A stretch of 40,984 bases of DNA from Thecamonas trahens ATCC 50062 (GCF_000142905.1 NW_013657642.1:135295-176278); one strand, 5' to 3'; positions 17,961 through 27,460 are shown, numbered from the stretch's first letter. The notes: generated by a model from the sequence alone, not told the origin. Numbers and translations are program-made.

Positions 17961-20630
17961 ATGATTGTTCCTGCTGGACTGTATTACACTGACCCGTCGA
18001 CCAACAGACGGACGGCACTTCCGCTGACGGCGGCTTCGGTGGCGGCTACCATTGCCGACGGCTGCGCTCGTGTCGCCCTCACCCAGTCGTTTACCAACGT
18101 GACCGAGGCGACGCTCAGCACAAAGTACATGCTGCCGATGGACGAGGGCGCGGCGGTGATCAGCTTTGAGGCCAACTGCAACGGGCGGATCATCAAGGCC
18201 CGCGTTGAGGAGTCTGGCGCCGCCAAGGCCGAGTACGACTCGGCGGTGGCCCGCGGCGACGGCGCGTACCTCCTCGACTCGGTCTCGTCCGAGCACTTTG
18301 TCATCGCCATCGGCAACGTCCAGCCGGGCGCCGAGGTGGCGATCACCACCACGTACGTGGCCAACCTGCGGACTCGCGGTGACGTCTATTCGTTTGTTGT
18401 CCCTAACCGGCTCGCGCCCAAGTACGGCGCCTCGCTCGCGCCTCAAGCCAAGCACCTCGACGCCGCCATCCCGCTTGATCTTGTCGTCCAGTGGACGATG
18501 AGCCCCGGACTCGCCGAGATGGACTCGCCCTCACACCCGGACGTTGTCGACTCGGTCGTAGTCTCGGACGACGGAACCGGTGCGTCGCTCACCGTCCGCC
18601 TCGCCACGCTCGACGTCGACTTTGTTCTCAACGCCGTCGCCGTCACCCCGCCCGGCCCGGTCCTCCTTGTTGAGAACCGAAGCCTGCCTTCGGGAGTGAC
18701 GACCCAGGCCGCCATGGTCTCTTTCACGCCTCAACTTGAGGCACCGGACGAGCGCGCTGAGCTCGTCTTTGTCATCGACCGCTCCGGTTCGATGGGCGGC
18801 TCCAAGATCGAGCACGCCCGCAAGGCCCTCCAGCTCTTCCTCCGCTCGCTCCCGGAGGACTGCTACTTCAACATTGTCGGCTTTGGCTCGCGGACCGACT
18901 TCTGCTTCCCGCGCGGGAGGGCTGTCCCCTACAACGACGAGACGCTCGAGGTCGCCACCGCACACATTGCGGGCATGGGCGCCGACCTCGGCGGGACTGA
19001 GCTCCTCTCGCCGCTCCGCACCATCTTTGCTACGCCGGCCATGAAGGGTTTCAACCGCCAGGTCTTTGTCCTCACCGATGGCCAGGTCTCCAACACCAAC
19101 GAGGTCATCCGAGCCATCGCCACCGCACTCGACGCCGCGTCGGCGCCGACCCGTGTCTTCACTCTCGGCCTTGGCAACGGCGCGTCGCGCGCGCTCGTCA
19201 ACGGCATGGCTCGCGCCGGCAACGGCACCGCCTACTTTATCGACGACGACGCGTCGTCCGTCCTCACTGCCACCGTCGTCCGTCAACTCAAGCAGGCGCT
19301 CCAGCCGCAGCTCGCGGGCCTCACGCTCGAGTGGACCTCAACCGACGGCACCGTCGCGAAGACCAACGTCGCTGCCGACGGCGCCTCGTCGTCGGCCTCG
19401 TCGGGCGGTCTCGCCGGCATCGCCTCATCTGCCGTCGCCACTGCCACCTCGACCGTCCGCAAGGTCCTGCGCGTCGCGTCGCGGTCCAAAGCGCCAGCGC
19501 CAGCTGCCGCGTCGTCGGAGTCCAACTCGGTCCCGCCCTCGGCCGTCGTCCAGGCTCCGTACCGGGCGCCGCCTATCTTTAACGGCGATCGCTTTGTCGC
19601 TTTTGCCTTTTTCAAGCCCTCCTTTGGCTCGCTCGCCCGGCTTCGCCTCTACGACGCGTCTGGCAAGGTCGACTTTGCCGTCGCCCTCGAGACGCTCCCT
19701 ACCATCGAAGGCGAGACTGTCCACGCCCTTGCCGCGCGCGCCCTCATCCGCGACCTCGAGGAGGGCTCATCGTACATGCACGCCACCGGCGCCAACACCG
19801 CCGCTATCGACGCCGAAATTGTCCGCCTCGGCACCGCCTTTAGCCTCGCCTCGACCAAGACCTCGTTTGTCGCGGTTGAGATCCGCTCCGACGTCGAGCG
19901 CGAGGAGGTGATTGGCCACGCCGGGAGCCACGTCCCGCCGCCACCACCGCCGGCGGCGCGCATCCCCTCATCCATGCGGTTCAAGTCGGCCAAGCGCAAG
20001 AAGGGGCGCGCTGGTGGTGCAATGCGCCGCTCCCGCATGGCGGCTCCGGCCCCGGCCCGCCGCGGCCCGGCCCCGCCGCCGGCTCAACGCTCGCTCGCAC
20101 GCTCGGCAGGAGCGCCGCCGATGGCTGAAAAAGCGTTCGCGGCCTCGGCCATGAGCGCGCCAGTCGCTCGCGCCGAAAACGAGCTCTTCTTTGACGCCGA
20201 TGTCATCGACGATTGTGAGGTGAAGGCGGACTTTGCCTCGGATTTGTCCGAAGACGAAGACGACGAGCTTTGCGCCCACTCATCGAGCTCTGCCTCCGGT
20301 AGCATTGCGGCGTCTGCGCCTGTGGTCAACTACGAGGCACTCGCCCTCGACCTGGCTATGCTCCAGTCGACCAAGGGCATGTTCAAGGCGACGGCGCTGG
20401 CGCATCTCCCGGCCGGCAAGACGGCCAAGCCCGACACGGTCACCGCATCCGACGACGTGTGGACAACCGCCCTTGTTCTCGCCTTCTTTGCCACCCCGCC
20501 GTTCCGCGCCTACGACGACCAGATCGAGCTCGTTGTCGCCAAGGCCCGCAAGTGGCTCACCGCCGAGCTTGCCGACACCACTGCTGTCGACGCCATCATT
20601 GCCGCCGCCACCACTGTCCTTGCCGCGTGA
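17961..20630 (+). CDS. VIT and von Willebrand A domain protein (889 aa)
   Basis: Architecture of the inter-alpha-trypsin-inhibitor heavy chain/VWA5A/PARP4 group. An N-terminal VIT domain (about 1-135; YMLPMDEGAAVISFEA, AEYDSAVARG, FVIAIGNVQPG) precedes a VWA domain (about 266-440). The metal-ion site is complete: Asp273-x-Ser275-x-Ser277 in DRSGSMGGSK, Thr346 in GGTEL and Asp373 in LTDGQ. After a Ser/Ala-rich linker, 530-640 may form a further beta domain. 665-735 is Pro/Ala/Arg-rich, 745-775 is acidic, and the last 100 residues (ALDLAMLQSTKGMF to the end) resemble the C-terminal helical region of VWA5A and PARP4. No signal peptide is seen at the chosen start, so it is probably intracellular, unlike secreted ITIH chains. 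The ATG at 17961 directly precedes the VIT domain. Its partner is unknown. Confidence 0.88.
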   Translation: MIVPAGLYYTDPSTNRRTALPLTAASVAATIADGCARVALTQSFTNVTEATLSTKYMLPMDEGAAVISFEANCNGRIIKARVEESGAAKAEYDSAVARGDGAYLLDSVSSEHFVIAIGNVQPGAEVAITTTYVANLRTRGDVYSFVVPNRLAPKYGASLAPQAKHLDAAIPLDLVVQWTMSPGLAEMDSPSHPDVVDSVVVSDDGTGASLTVRLATLDVDFVLNAVAVTPPGPVLLVENRSLPSGVTTQAAMVSFTPQLEAPDERAELVFVIDRSGSMGGSKIEHARKALQLFLRSLPEDCYFNIVGFGSRTDFCFPRGRAVPYNDETLEVATAHIAGMGADLGGTELLSPLRTIFATPAMKGFNRQVFVLTDGQVSNTNEVIRAIATALDAASAPTRVFTLGLGNGASRALVNGMARAGNGTAYFIDDDASSVLTATVVRQLKQALQPQLAGLTLEWTSTDGTVAKTNVAADGASSSASSGGLAGIASSAVATATSTVRKVLRVASRSKAPAPAAASSESNSVPPSAVVQAPYRAPPIFNGDRFVAFAFFKPSFGSLARLRLYDASGKVDFAVALETLPTIEGETVHALAARALIRDLEEGSSYMHATGANTAAIDAEIVRLGTAFSLASTKTSFVAVEIRSDVEREEVIGHAGSHVPPPPPPAARIPSSMRFKSAKRKKGRAGGAMRRSRMAAPAPARRGPAPPPAQRSLARSAGAPPMAEKAFAASAMSAPVARAENELFFDADVIDDCEVKADFASDLSEDEDDELCAHSSSSASGSIAASAPVVNYEALALDLAMLQSTKGMFKATALAHLPAGKTAKPDTVTASDDVWTTALVLAFFATPPFRAYDDQIELVVAKARKWLTAELADTTAVDAIIAAATTVLAA

Positions 20631-20837
20631 TGACACCAATCCCCCCCCCTCCTCAAATCAACTTCCATACACCCGCACTTGCTTTCGCCATCGGCCTTGC
20701 TCCAGTCAGCACAACTGCAGCGCATCAATCCGACGAGTAGCCGGTCGAAGGCGGTCGACGACGGTCGAAGGTGCGGCACGCGGCCGACTCACTCGACTCG
20801 AGACAGGCGGGCGACGCGCGGCCATAGTGACAACGAC

Positions 20838-22820
20838 ATGATCCAGTCCCCCAACATGGGGCGGACGGCCAAGGCCATGCGACTGCGGTTCCCGTGCCAC
20901 ACCCACATGAACGAGTCTGAGTGGTGGGCCTGGCACTCACCAGCGGTGCTGACGGCGGCGGCGACGGTGTCGCCCGACGAGATCGCCTTTCGGGCCGAGG
21001 AGGCCATCGGTGCCACGCCGCCGCTGACGCCCGATGCGGGCATCGCCGACATCAATGCCCTGCCGCAAACGTGTCTGGAGCAGGCGCGAGTGTATGTCCG
21101 CTGCGAGGAGACGCAGGCGTTCGACAGCGAGGCCGTGAGCTATGCAGAGATGATCGCCGACACTGTGCAGTCGGTCGGCGGCTCGGGCATCGATCGCAGC
21201 CTCACCTTTTCGCTCGCTGACAATCTGGCTGATCACATGCCGCTGACGCTCACCGACGCGCGGCTGGCGATCCCGCTCTCGGCTGCCGACATCGAGGACG
21301 TGCTGCTCCCAATGTGCGACGCCTCGGTGGTGGCCGACTTTAGCGGTGCCGGGCCATCAACGGTCGACAGGTCGGTGCGGTCGTCGCGGACGCTGCCGGC
21401 GGCGCAGTGGGCGACGGCACCTGCGCTCAGCGGCTTTGACTTTCCCGCTCTCCGCGAGCTTGTCCGCAGCCAGATCGTCAGCCTCTCGCCGGCCATCCGG
21501 ATTGAGCCTTACAAGCTGCTGGTGTACTCACCAGGTGACTTTTTCGCGCCGCACGTCGACAGCCAGTACTCGCTGGATGTGGTAGCCACAATCTCAGTGG
21601 CGGTCCCTGTCAAGGGCGAGCGGATCGGCGGCGGGGTGATTGTCTTTGGGGACAGCGATCCGAAGGTGTTGTGGCCGTCGATGGTGGCGAATCCGAGCCG
21701 CTTCGCAACGGCGGCAAGCTGCTCGCGATACGGCGGAGGCCTCCATTTGTGCGACGAACCGTGGGACGCGATGGCGTGGCCGTCAAACGAGCTGCACGCG
21801 GTCCTGCCGGTGGTGAGTGGGTACATGGTCAAGCTGACGTATCTGGTCAAGCGCGATGCGACCATGCTCTCGCCTCCGTCCATGGCGGAGCATGCGCTTG
21901 CCTTTCGGACCGGGATGGACGGGCTAGTGCGAATGATGCGGTCTCCGTCGGGGTATGCTAGCGCGATGCAAGCGGCTGTGTCTAAGCTCGACCGCGCGCT
22001 GGTCCACAAGTACGTGGCTGAGACGGCTGAAGCGTGGAACAACGCGTTTGTGGGAGATGCCTATTCGGTCTCCGACTTTGAAGTAGACGACATTGTCAAC
22101 ATGGGCTTCACTCAGGCGCACGGTGCGCTGATCTCTCGGGCGCCGCCGATTCTGTCTGCTGATGTCGGGCCGCGGCCAAGGCCGCGGGCGATTCTCTTTC
22201 TCCTGCAGAACATGTACTCGGCCGCGGCTCTCAAAGTCCGGCCGATGCCGCATCTGCGCGGCCGAGACGCAGTTCTCTGGGCCGAACTTGTGGGGCTCGG
22301 TCACACGCCGCGGCCGGTGGTGGTGGGCCAACTCGAGATGATGGACTGCTACCGGCACGAGAACGAGTGGTCCTCGGCCAAGTTTCAGCATCCGGATCTG
22401 TTTGTCGGCTCGGTAGCATCATGTGTGAAGCGCGATGTGTTCACGTCGGGCGCGGTACTCGACGCGGTGGTGACGCCCGAGGTGGTGGTCATCGATCTGG
22501 CGCCGGTGGCGGAGAGAATCACAAGCGTGATGGAGCCCTCACAGGGGCACTCGGGCCGCTTCGAGCACAAGACATGCTACGGCAACGGCGACTGCGCCAA
22601 CGAGCTCTACTACCGCTACGCCGGCCTCGCGGTGAGCGTAGACGACTGGGCGGCGCGGCGGATGGTGATGCTGGTGTCGTATGTGGCTGATAGTGGCGCC
22701 GATGTGGCCGACGATCCCGGGTGGCACATAGTTGCACCTCAGCCGCCTCGGTTCAACCTGCTGTACCGGCTGCGGACCGATTGCTTTGACGTTTTCTACG
22801 ACATTGTACGGAGCCTGTGA
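20838..22820 (+). CDS. 2OG-Fe(II) oxygenase-like protein (660 aa)
   Basis: Residues 226-337 carry a prolyl-4-hydroxylase-like double-stranded beta helix. YSPGDFFAPHVDSQ supplies His239-x-Asp241 as iron ligands. GGGVIVFGD is the usual core strand after a Gly-rich turn. NELHAVLPVVSGYMVKLTYLV supplies the distal His320 and Lys332, where prolyl hydroxylases have a 2-oxoglutarate-binding Lys or Arg. Sequence before (1-220) and after (340-660) is unassigned; the C-terminal part has CYGNGDCANELYYRYAG. No signal peptide is seen. It would be expected to hydroxylate a protein or small molecule, but the target is unknown. Start choice: ATGs at 20838 and 20856 are both in frame; I took the first, since upstream sequence lacks another ATG. 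It lies 207 bp downstream of the VIT-VWA gene on the same strand. Confidence 0.82.
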   Translation: MIQSPNMGRTAKAMRLRFPCHTHMNESEWWAWHSPAVLTAAATVSPDEIAFRAEEAIGATPPLTPDAGIADINALPQTCLEQARVYVRCEETQAFDSEAVSYAEMIADTVQSVGGSGIDRSLTFSLADNLADHMPLTLTDARLAIPLSAADIEDVLLPMCDASVVADFSGAGPSTVDRSVRSSRTLPAAQWATAPALSGFDFPALRELVRSQIVSLSPAIRIEPYKLLVYSPGDFFAPHVDSQYSLDVVATISVAVPVKGERIGGGVIVFGDSDPKVLWPSMVANPSRFATAASCSRYGGGLHLCDEPWDAMAWPSNELHAVLPVVSGYMVKLTYLVKRDATMLSPPSMAEHALAFRTGMDGLVRMMRSPSGYASAMQAAVSKLDRALVHKYVAETAEAWNNAFVGDAYSVSDFEVDDIVNMGFTQAHGALISRAPPILSADVGPRPRPRAILFLLQNMYSAAALKVRPMPHLRGRDAVLWAELVGLGHTPRPVVVGQLEMMDCYRHENEWSSAKFQHPDLFVGSVASCVKRDVFTSGAVLDAVVTPEVVVIDLAPVAERITSVMEPSQGHSGRFEHKTCYGNGDCANELYYRYAGLAVSVDDWAARRMVMLVSYVADSGADVADDPGWHIVAPQPPRFNLLYRLRTDCFDVFYDIVRSL

Positions 22821-23006
22821 TGGCAAGCGCGTGCCAGCGTGTGCGAGAAGCGATACAATTTAACGGGTCCACACGTACACGTCAGGGATCAGCATCGTCA
22901 GCATCATGAAGGGAGGGGGTCTGACCGGGTGGTGAGGCGTCGATGGCCAGCACCGCGCGGGCTTGTCGGCCGGCGAGCTGGAAGAGAAGCAGATCAGAGT
23001 GTCAAT

Positions 23007-23552
23007 CTACTCATCGTCGTCATCGTCGTCATCGTCCGAGTCCGAGTCCGAGTCATCGTCCTCGGCCCAAGAGGCCTCAACGGTCTCGCGGACCTTCCGG
23101 TTGTACTCGCGGCGGTTCTCGTTGAACAGCTGAGCTGCCTCTGCATTCGCCGGCGACGACGGGTTGGGATCGGAAAGAAGCGACTGGATGGAGGTGAGGA
23201 TGGCGGCGACGTCGTAGATGGGCGACCAGGCGTTGCCGAGGATGTCGAGGCAGATGGAGCCGTCCGAGTACACGTTGGGGTGGTAGATCTTGGTGACAAA
23301 GACGACCTTGGGCGCCTCATTGGGGTAGTTCTCCGAGAACGTCATCGACAGCCGGAACGTTCCGCCCTCCCACGGCGTCTCTTCCGGTCCAAAGATAACC
23401 GCGTCCCAGGTCATGATGTTGTCATCGTGCGGCGCGCCCGAAATGCCCTCGGGCGGGTCCTGCTGCAGCCGCTTGAAGTCACGCATGAGGCGCCGCCGCG
23501 CCGACGTCGACTGTCCCGTCCCCCCCCCCCCCCCCCCCAAACACACAACCAT
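23007..23552 (-). CDS. RAD6: RAD6/UBC2-type ubiquitin-conjugating enzyme E2 (168 aa)
   Basis: The E2 that ubiquitinates histone H2B and PCNA with RING partners. From 23510 downwards the frame reads [20 protein letters not shown], which is RAD6 without its Met. [15 protein letters not shown] carries the catalytic Cys, which falls at position 88, the RAD6 position, if one Met is added. NPSSPAN retains Ser120, the known CDK-site position. The tail is acidic ([18 protein letters not shown]), as in yeast Rad6 and unlike the short animal tails. The Met must come from an upstream exon: the sequence before 23510 ends ACAG, an acceptor, and the nearest ATG directly followed by GT is at 23550-23552, giving a start-codon-only exon and a 39-nt intron. 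A second candidate is ATG-GTGTCT at 23970-23972 (459-nt intron, closer to other introns here). The main exon is certain; the start is not. Confidence 0.92.
   Translation of the reverse strand: MVVCLGGGGGGTGQSTSARRRLMRDFKRLQQDPPEGISGAPHDDNIMTWDAVIFGPEETPWEGGTFRLSMTFSENYPNEAPKVVFVTKIYHPNVYSDGSICLDILGNAWSPIYDVAAILTSIQSLLSDPNPSSPANAEAAQLFNENRREYNRKVRETVEASWAEDDDSDSDSDDDDDDDDE
23520..23538 (+). repeat. C19 homopolymer (G19 on the RAD6 coding strand)
   Basis: Nineteen consecutive C, counted from the sequence, immediately upstream of the RAD6 splice acceptor and inside the inferred intron. On the transcript this would be a G run just before the acceptor, where a polypyrimidine tract is normally found. 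Confidence 0.9.
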
Positions 23553-23719
23553 ACACACACACAAGCTCATTCACCGTAAGTATGCCTGTGCTACCACTGC
23601 CCTGCCCCACTGCTCGCCTGCCCCTGTCTGCCCCGCCTGCTCCGCCTCCCTCAAGCGACCTTCGCAAGTGTTCTTCTGGAAGGTTGGCGACAGAAAAACA
23701 GAGGCATTGCGAGGGGGCA

Positions 23720-23737
23720 GGGGGGGGGGGGGGGGGG
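23720..23737 (+). repeat. G18 homopolymer
   Basis: Eighteen consecutive G, counted from the sequence, in the RAD6/SNRNP27-like divergent region. Confidence 0.88.
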
Positions 23738-23931
23738 TAGGGGGGGTGGCGAGGGAGCCAATGTGGCGATCGATCGGGATGGGGGGAATGGGGATGGTGA
23801 AGGATAAGGGGATAGAGGATCAGGCAAGAAGGGGGAGGGGGAGGGAGGATGTTTGTCATCGTGGTCGTGGTGGTCAACGTGGTCGTGGCCGTGACAGTGA
23901 CCGTGATCACGATCAATCGGGTCGTGGGGGA

Positions 23932-23949
23932 GGGGGGGGGGGGGGGGGG
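23932..23949 (+). repeat. G18 homopolymer
   Basis: Eighteen consecutive G, counted from the sequence; the second such run in the same intergenic region, about 210 bp from the first. Confidence 0.88.
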
Positions 23950-24187
23950 ACTACGGGGGAGACAGACACCATCGATCATGAAGGCTAAGGATTGTAGGGA
24001 AGGGTGTCGGTGGGAGTATTGCCCCCCGTTGCGGGTCCGATCCTGCGCAGCGTCCTACCGGGCCGAGGCATCGGCTTGCGAGCAGAGCTGAAGTAACTGC
24101 GACTTGGCACCGGCTGGCGGCAGGGGCCCCGAGCCCCAGCCAAGGGCAAGGCGACCGGCCAGCCACCACACTCCAGTCGATACATAC

Positions 24188-24805
24188 ATGGCGGAACGGA
24201 GCAGTGCGCGTGCACGGTCGCGGTCGCGGTCGCGGGAACGAGACGAGGGGCCGAGCGGAGGCACGGGCGCAGCGGCGAGCACAGCAGCGGGCGAGGCCGA
24301 CTACCTGCGGGTGCTGCAAGAGTACAAGAAGCAGCGCAAGGCAGGGAACAAGGAGAGTGCGGATGCGGCAGGGAGTGGTGGCGGGCGGGATCGGGCGGTG
24401 CGGAGCGGGCAGACGGGCGCGAATGGTGACGCAGGCGCAGGCGCAGGAAGCGGATCGGGCGCGGATGCGGGTGCAGCCGGCACATTGGGCGCGAAGGGCG
24501 CGGCGGAAAAGAGCTCGTCCGCGGCAGCAGCTGGCGCTGATGATGCCGCTGCTGCGCAGGAGAGACTGATGGCGATGATGGGTCTCCCGGTTGGCTTTGG
24601 ATCGACCCGCGGCAAGCAGGTTGCCGGCAACATCGGTACCGTTGTCCGTAAGCAGAAGCGCCGCAAGATCACCCAAGTCGTCAACCGCGACGACCGCAGG
24701 CCCGAGTACCTCGCCGCCAAAAAGGCCGCCAAGGAGGCAGCCCGCAATGCCGCCATCGCCCAGGCCCACGCCGGCCCCTACGCCGGCCCGCGCCCGCGAT
24801 CATGA
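24188..24805 (+). CDS. U4/U6.U5 tri-snRNP 27 kDa-like protein (205 aa)
   Basis: Likely a spliceosome component of the SNRNP27 type. The N-terminus is an RS-type segment ([14 protein letters not shown], 7-20). The middle (55-125) is Ala/Gly/Ser-rich filler. The diagnostic part is near the end: [23 protein letters not shown] (127-149), then [13 protein letters not shown] (155-167), which parallels the family's MMGF...F.TTKGK.V.G...KRKYRQYMNR region. The usual GGFNRPLD ending is replaced by an Ala/Lys-rich helix (174-195) and a short Pro/Arg tail. The start at 24188 begins the RS segment. No intron is seen. Assignment rests on one short conserved block plus the RS head, so it is moderate. Confidence 0.68.
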   Translation: MAERSSARARSRSRSRERDEGPSGGTGAAASTAAGEADYLRVLQEYKKQRKAGNKESADAAGSGGGRDRAVRSGQTGANGDAGAGAGSGSGADAGAAGTLGAKGAAEKSSSAAAAGADDAAAAQERLMAMMGLPVGFGSTRGKQVAGNIGTVVRKQKRRKITQVVNRDDRRPEYLAAKKAAKEAARNAAIAQAHAGPYAGPRPRS

Positions 24806-25101
24806 CCCCCTCCCCCCGCCCCCTTCCCGCTCACGGCCGAGAATAAGCAGCAGATGGAGCTAAAGATAGAGGTGAGACAAAAACGGCAAGGTCGTCGAGG
24901 GTGATAAGCAGCCTGTACACGCTCATCCCTCTCATCAACAAGGTGAAGCCATCAAGAGGTGGGAGCAGGGAGGCGGCGAGTGGTGTCAGTTGGCGCAGTC
25001 GGTCACCTCGCCCCGCCAGCCAGCCAAGCCCGCGACTGAGACGACCGGCACCGCCAGACACAGCCCACGTCATCACACCTCTCTCACACACACCAACCCT
25101 C
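24806..25101. other. Spacer between the SNRNP27-like and RCC1-repeat genes
   Basis: 296 bp holding the 3' end of the first gene and the promoter of the second. The word GATAAGCAGC/AATAAGCAGC occurs twice (about 24841 and 24901). The last 30 bases before the RCC1 ATG are CA/CT-rich. Confidence 0.5.
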
Positions 25102-26555
25102 ATGGCGGTGCATGTGTACGGGTGGGGCCGTGGCGGAGCCGGGTGGGGCCGTGGGCATGGGAGCGGGCCTGGCGGGGAGGGCAGGGCCGACGCGCTGTAC
25201 CCGCGGCGGCAGAAGAGGCTGGAGGTGGACGCGGCTATCCTGGAGGTGGGCCTGGGCGACGAGTATGTGGCTGTGCTCACGGCTGATGGCGAGGTGTACA
25301 CCATGGGCGAGGGGAGGGACGGCCAGCTGGGCCACGGCGCAGACCGCACGGTGCTGGACGAGTTTGTTCGCGTCGACGCCCTCGCGGGCTTCTACGCCAA
25401 CCGCCCGCCCATCGTCATCGTCCACCTCGCTGTCGGCCGCCGCCACGTCTTGGCAGTGGCCCGCGACGGCGCGCTCTACTCGTGGGGCTGCGGAAGCAGG
25501 GCCCAGCTTGGCCACGGCGCCTTGCGCAACGAGTACGAGCCGCGGCAGATCGGGAAGCTCGCGGCCACAACCATTGTCCGCGCCTGGGTCCAAGATGAGG
25601 CCTCGTACGCGCTCGACGCATGCGGCGGACTCTATGCCTGGGGCTACGCGCCGGACGGCCGTTTGGGTGTCCACGCCGCGCCGGGCAACGGTGGTGATCT
25701 TCCACCGCAGGCCCAGCTCGTCCTTGTCCCGGCCTTTGTTCCGGCCACAATGGCGATGCCGCTGGTGGCGCTCGACGTCGGCGACGACCACGCGGCTGGC
25801 ATTGCAGCCGACGGCACGCTGCTTGTTTGGGGAGCAACGCATGCGGCCAGCTCGGGACCGGAAACCGCGAGCGGTGTTTCACGCCGACGGCCATTGCCTT
25901 TCCGCCGACGGCGCCGCCAACGACCCGCCGCGCGCCGGAGATGCCGGCCATCTCGATCACCATGGTGGTGGAAGAGAGCGACGACCCGGTTGGATCGGCA
26001 GCCGACTCGTCGGTGGTGGTCGACGCGGACGATGCACCGACTGCCGCAGCACCTCCACCGTCGGCCGACGAGGCGGACAGCGGAAGCGCGCGCGACAAAG
26101 ACGCGGACGCGGACCAACTCGCCCGCCCAGTCGATGTTGCAGCCGGCTCGAGCTTTACTCTCGTCCTCGACTCAGGCGGGCGTGTGTACAGCACTGGGCT
26201 CAATTCGCACGGACAGCTCGGACTCGGCAAGCCGCACGCCAAAGACGCCAGCATCGCCGGCCTGGCCCACATCCCAAAGCTTGTGGGTGTGGCCTCTATC
26301 CACGCTGCAGGGCTTTCTGCCGCGGCGATTCTCGACGACGGCGTGCTAGTCACCTGGGGCTACGGGCGCGACGGGCGGCTCGGGGTGGGCCTCCGGGCAT
26401 CGCTGGCGCTCCCAACGCAGGTGGCTGCGCTTGCGGGCAAGCACGTGGTTCACGTCAACATGGGCGGCGGGCGGATGGCGGCGCTGGTCCTCGCCGAAGA
26501 CACGACCGAGGTGACGGATCCGGTGACTGCGTGCCGGACAACGCTCACATTCTGA
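25102..26555 (+). CDS. RCC1-repeat beta-propeller protein (about 484 aa, one frame break)
   Basis: RCC1-type blades recur: VAVLTADGEVYTMGEGRDGQLG, VLAVARDGALYSWGCGSRAQLG, YALDACGGLYAWGYAPDGRLG, AAGIAADGTLLVWG joined to SNACGQLGTGN, FTLVLDSGGRVYSTGLNSHGQLG and AAAILDDGVLVTWGYGRDGRLG. This gives about six or seven blades, consistent with one propeller. The family includes the Ran exchange factor RCC1 and many unrelated scaffolds; I cannot tell which, and no other domain is seen. An acidic, Ala/Ser-rich insert lies between blades, about 26000-26130. The frame breaks exactly inside the conserved VWGSN of one blade: four G at 25829-25832 where five would restore the frame. The position inside an intact blade points to a missing base, not an intron. 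It converges on RPB8 with 142 bp between stops. Confidence 0.87.
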
Positions 26556-26697
26556 CGAAAGAGTAAAGAGACCAAACTACGCGTGTGTGATGTGTGATGT
26601 GTGTACGGATGATGCGAGGGGTGCAGAGGGCAACGGCCGAATGATTCGCCAGCAGTGGCGCCAGCAGTGGCGCTGGGAGGGCGAGCAAGGCGACGAG

Positions 26698-27305
26698 TTA
26701 GAGCTCGACGCGGCGGATGAGCAGGTAGATGTTGTTGTCGACGGTGAGGCCCTCCATGTGGCGCTGGTCGCCCTTGAGCTCCATGAGCAGACCACCAAAA
26801 GAAGCGTAGACCTTGACCGAGGTAGCACGCGACTCGGTCTTGTACGAGTAGACCAGGCCGTGCATGGCGTACTCGTAGTGGTCGAGCAGCGAGCCCTGGC
26901 CCTGGTTCTCGGCCCAATCGCCGGTCTCGGGCTGGCCGTCCATGCGGAGCGAGGGAGCGAGCGCCATGCGGAACTTGTCGCCCTCCTCCAGCGGGAACAG
27001 CTCGGTGTTGACATCCAGCAGCATATCCATCTCGTACTCCTCAGACGTGCACTGGATCCGGGACACTGTGCGGCGTAACGTCGTGAGTCGCCGTACAACC
27101 ACATTGGGCCAACTCTTCCCACTCGCTCTCTCTCTCTCCCCACACACACACTCTCTCTCATGACAAAGCCGAATGCTATGGTCCGTATCGTCATGCGATG
27201 GCATGCTCTCCCCGCCCGTGTTGCTGTCCCATGGCATGCTCTCCACCCCCCCCCCCACCCCACACACACACCCATGTCGCCGTCCCATCCCACCGCCAAC
27301 CCCCA

Positions 27306-27367
<62 letters not shown>

Positions 27368-27460
27368 ACACACACACAACAGGTACATACCCTTCTCGAA
27401 CTTCTTCCCCTCAGGATTAACGCTCTTCACGTCAAACAGGTCCTCGAACACAGTCGCCAT
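26698..27460 (-). CDS. RPB8: RPB8, shared subunit of RNA polymerases I, II and III (145 aa, two exons)
   Basis: A small OB-fold-containing subunit common to all three nuclear RNA polymerases. Exon 1 (27391-27460, complement) encodes MATVFEDLFDVKSVNPEGKKFEK plus one base, close to the family start FEDIFDVK.I.PEGKKF. The donor is GTATGT, phase 1. Exon 2 (26698-27065) begins after CACAG and continues VSRIQCTSEEYEMDMLLDVN, GDKFRMALA, HYEYAMHGLVY, VKVYASFGGLLMELKGD and ends NNIYLLIRRVEL. The YASFGGLLM and LKGD motifs are diagnostic. The spliced product is 145 aa, within the family's 145-150. The junction residue Val agrees with RPB8 proteins. Confidence 0.95.
27066..27390 (-). other. Intron of RPB8 (325 nt, phase 1)
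   Basis: Donor GTATGT and acceptor CACAG on the minus strand; the exons join in frame. It carries a long CA/TG microsatellite (27307-27379) close to the 5' splice site and a CT-rich stretch near 27125-27165. Confidence 0.9.
27307..27379 (+). repeat. CA dinucleotide microsatellite
   Basis: About 36 CA units on the plus strand, interrupted by one TA near 27363. On the RPB8 transcript it is a UG repeat beginning about 11 nt after the 5' splice site. Confidence 0.92.

Larger units (their letters stand above)
23553..24187. other. Divergent promoter region, RAD6 (-) and SNRNP27-like gene (+)
   Basis: 635 bp without a convincing gene. It contains G18 runs at 23720-23737 and 23932-23949. Between them, 23855-23925 is built of repeated CGTGGTC/GTGACCGTGATC words. 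One alternative RAD6 start codon lies here at 23970-23972 (minus strand). Confidence 0.5.
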
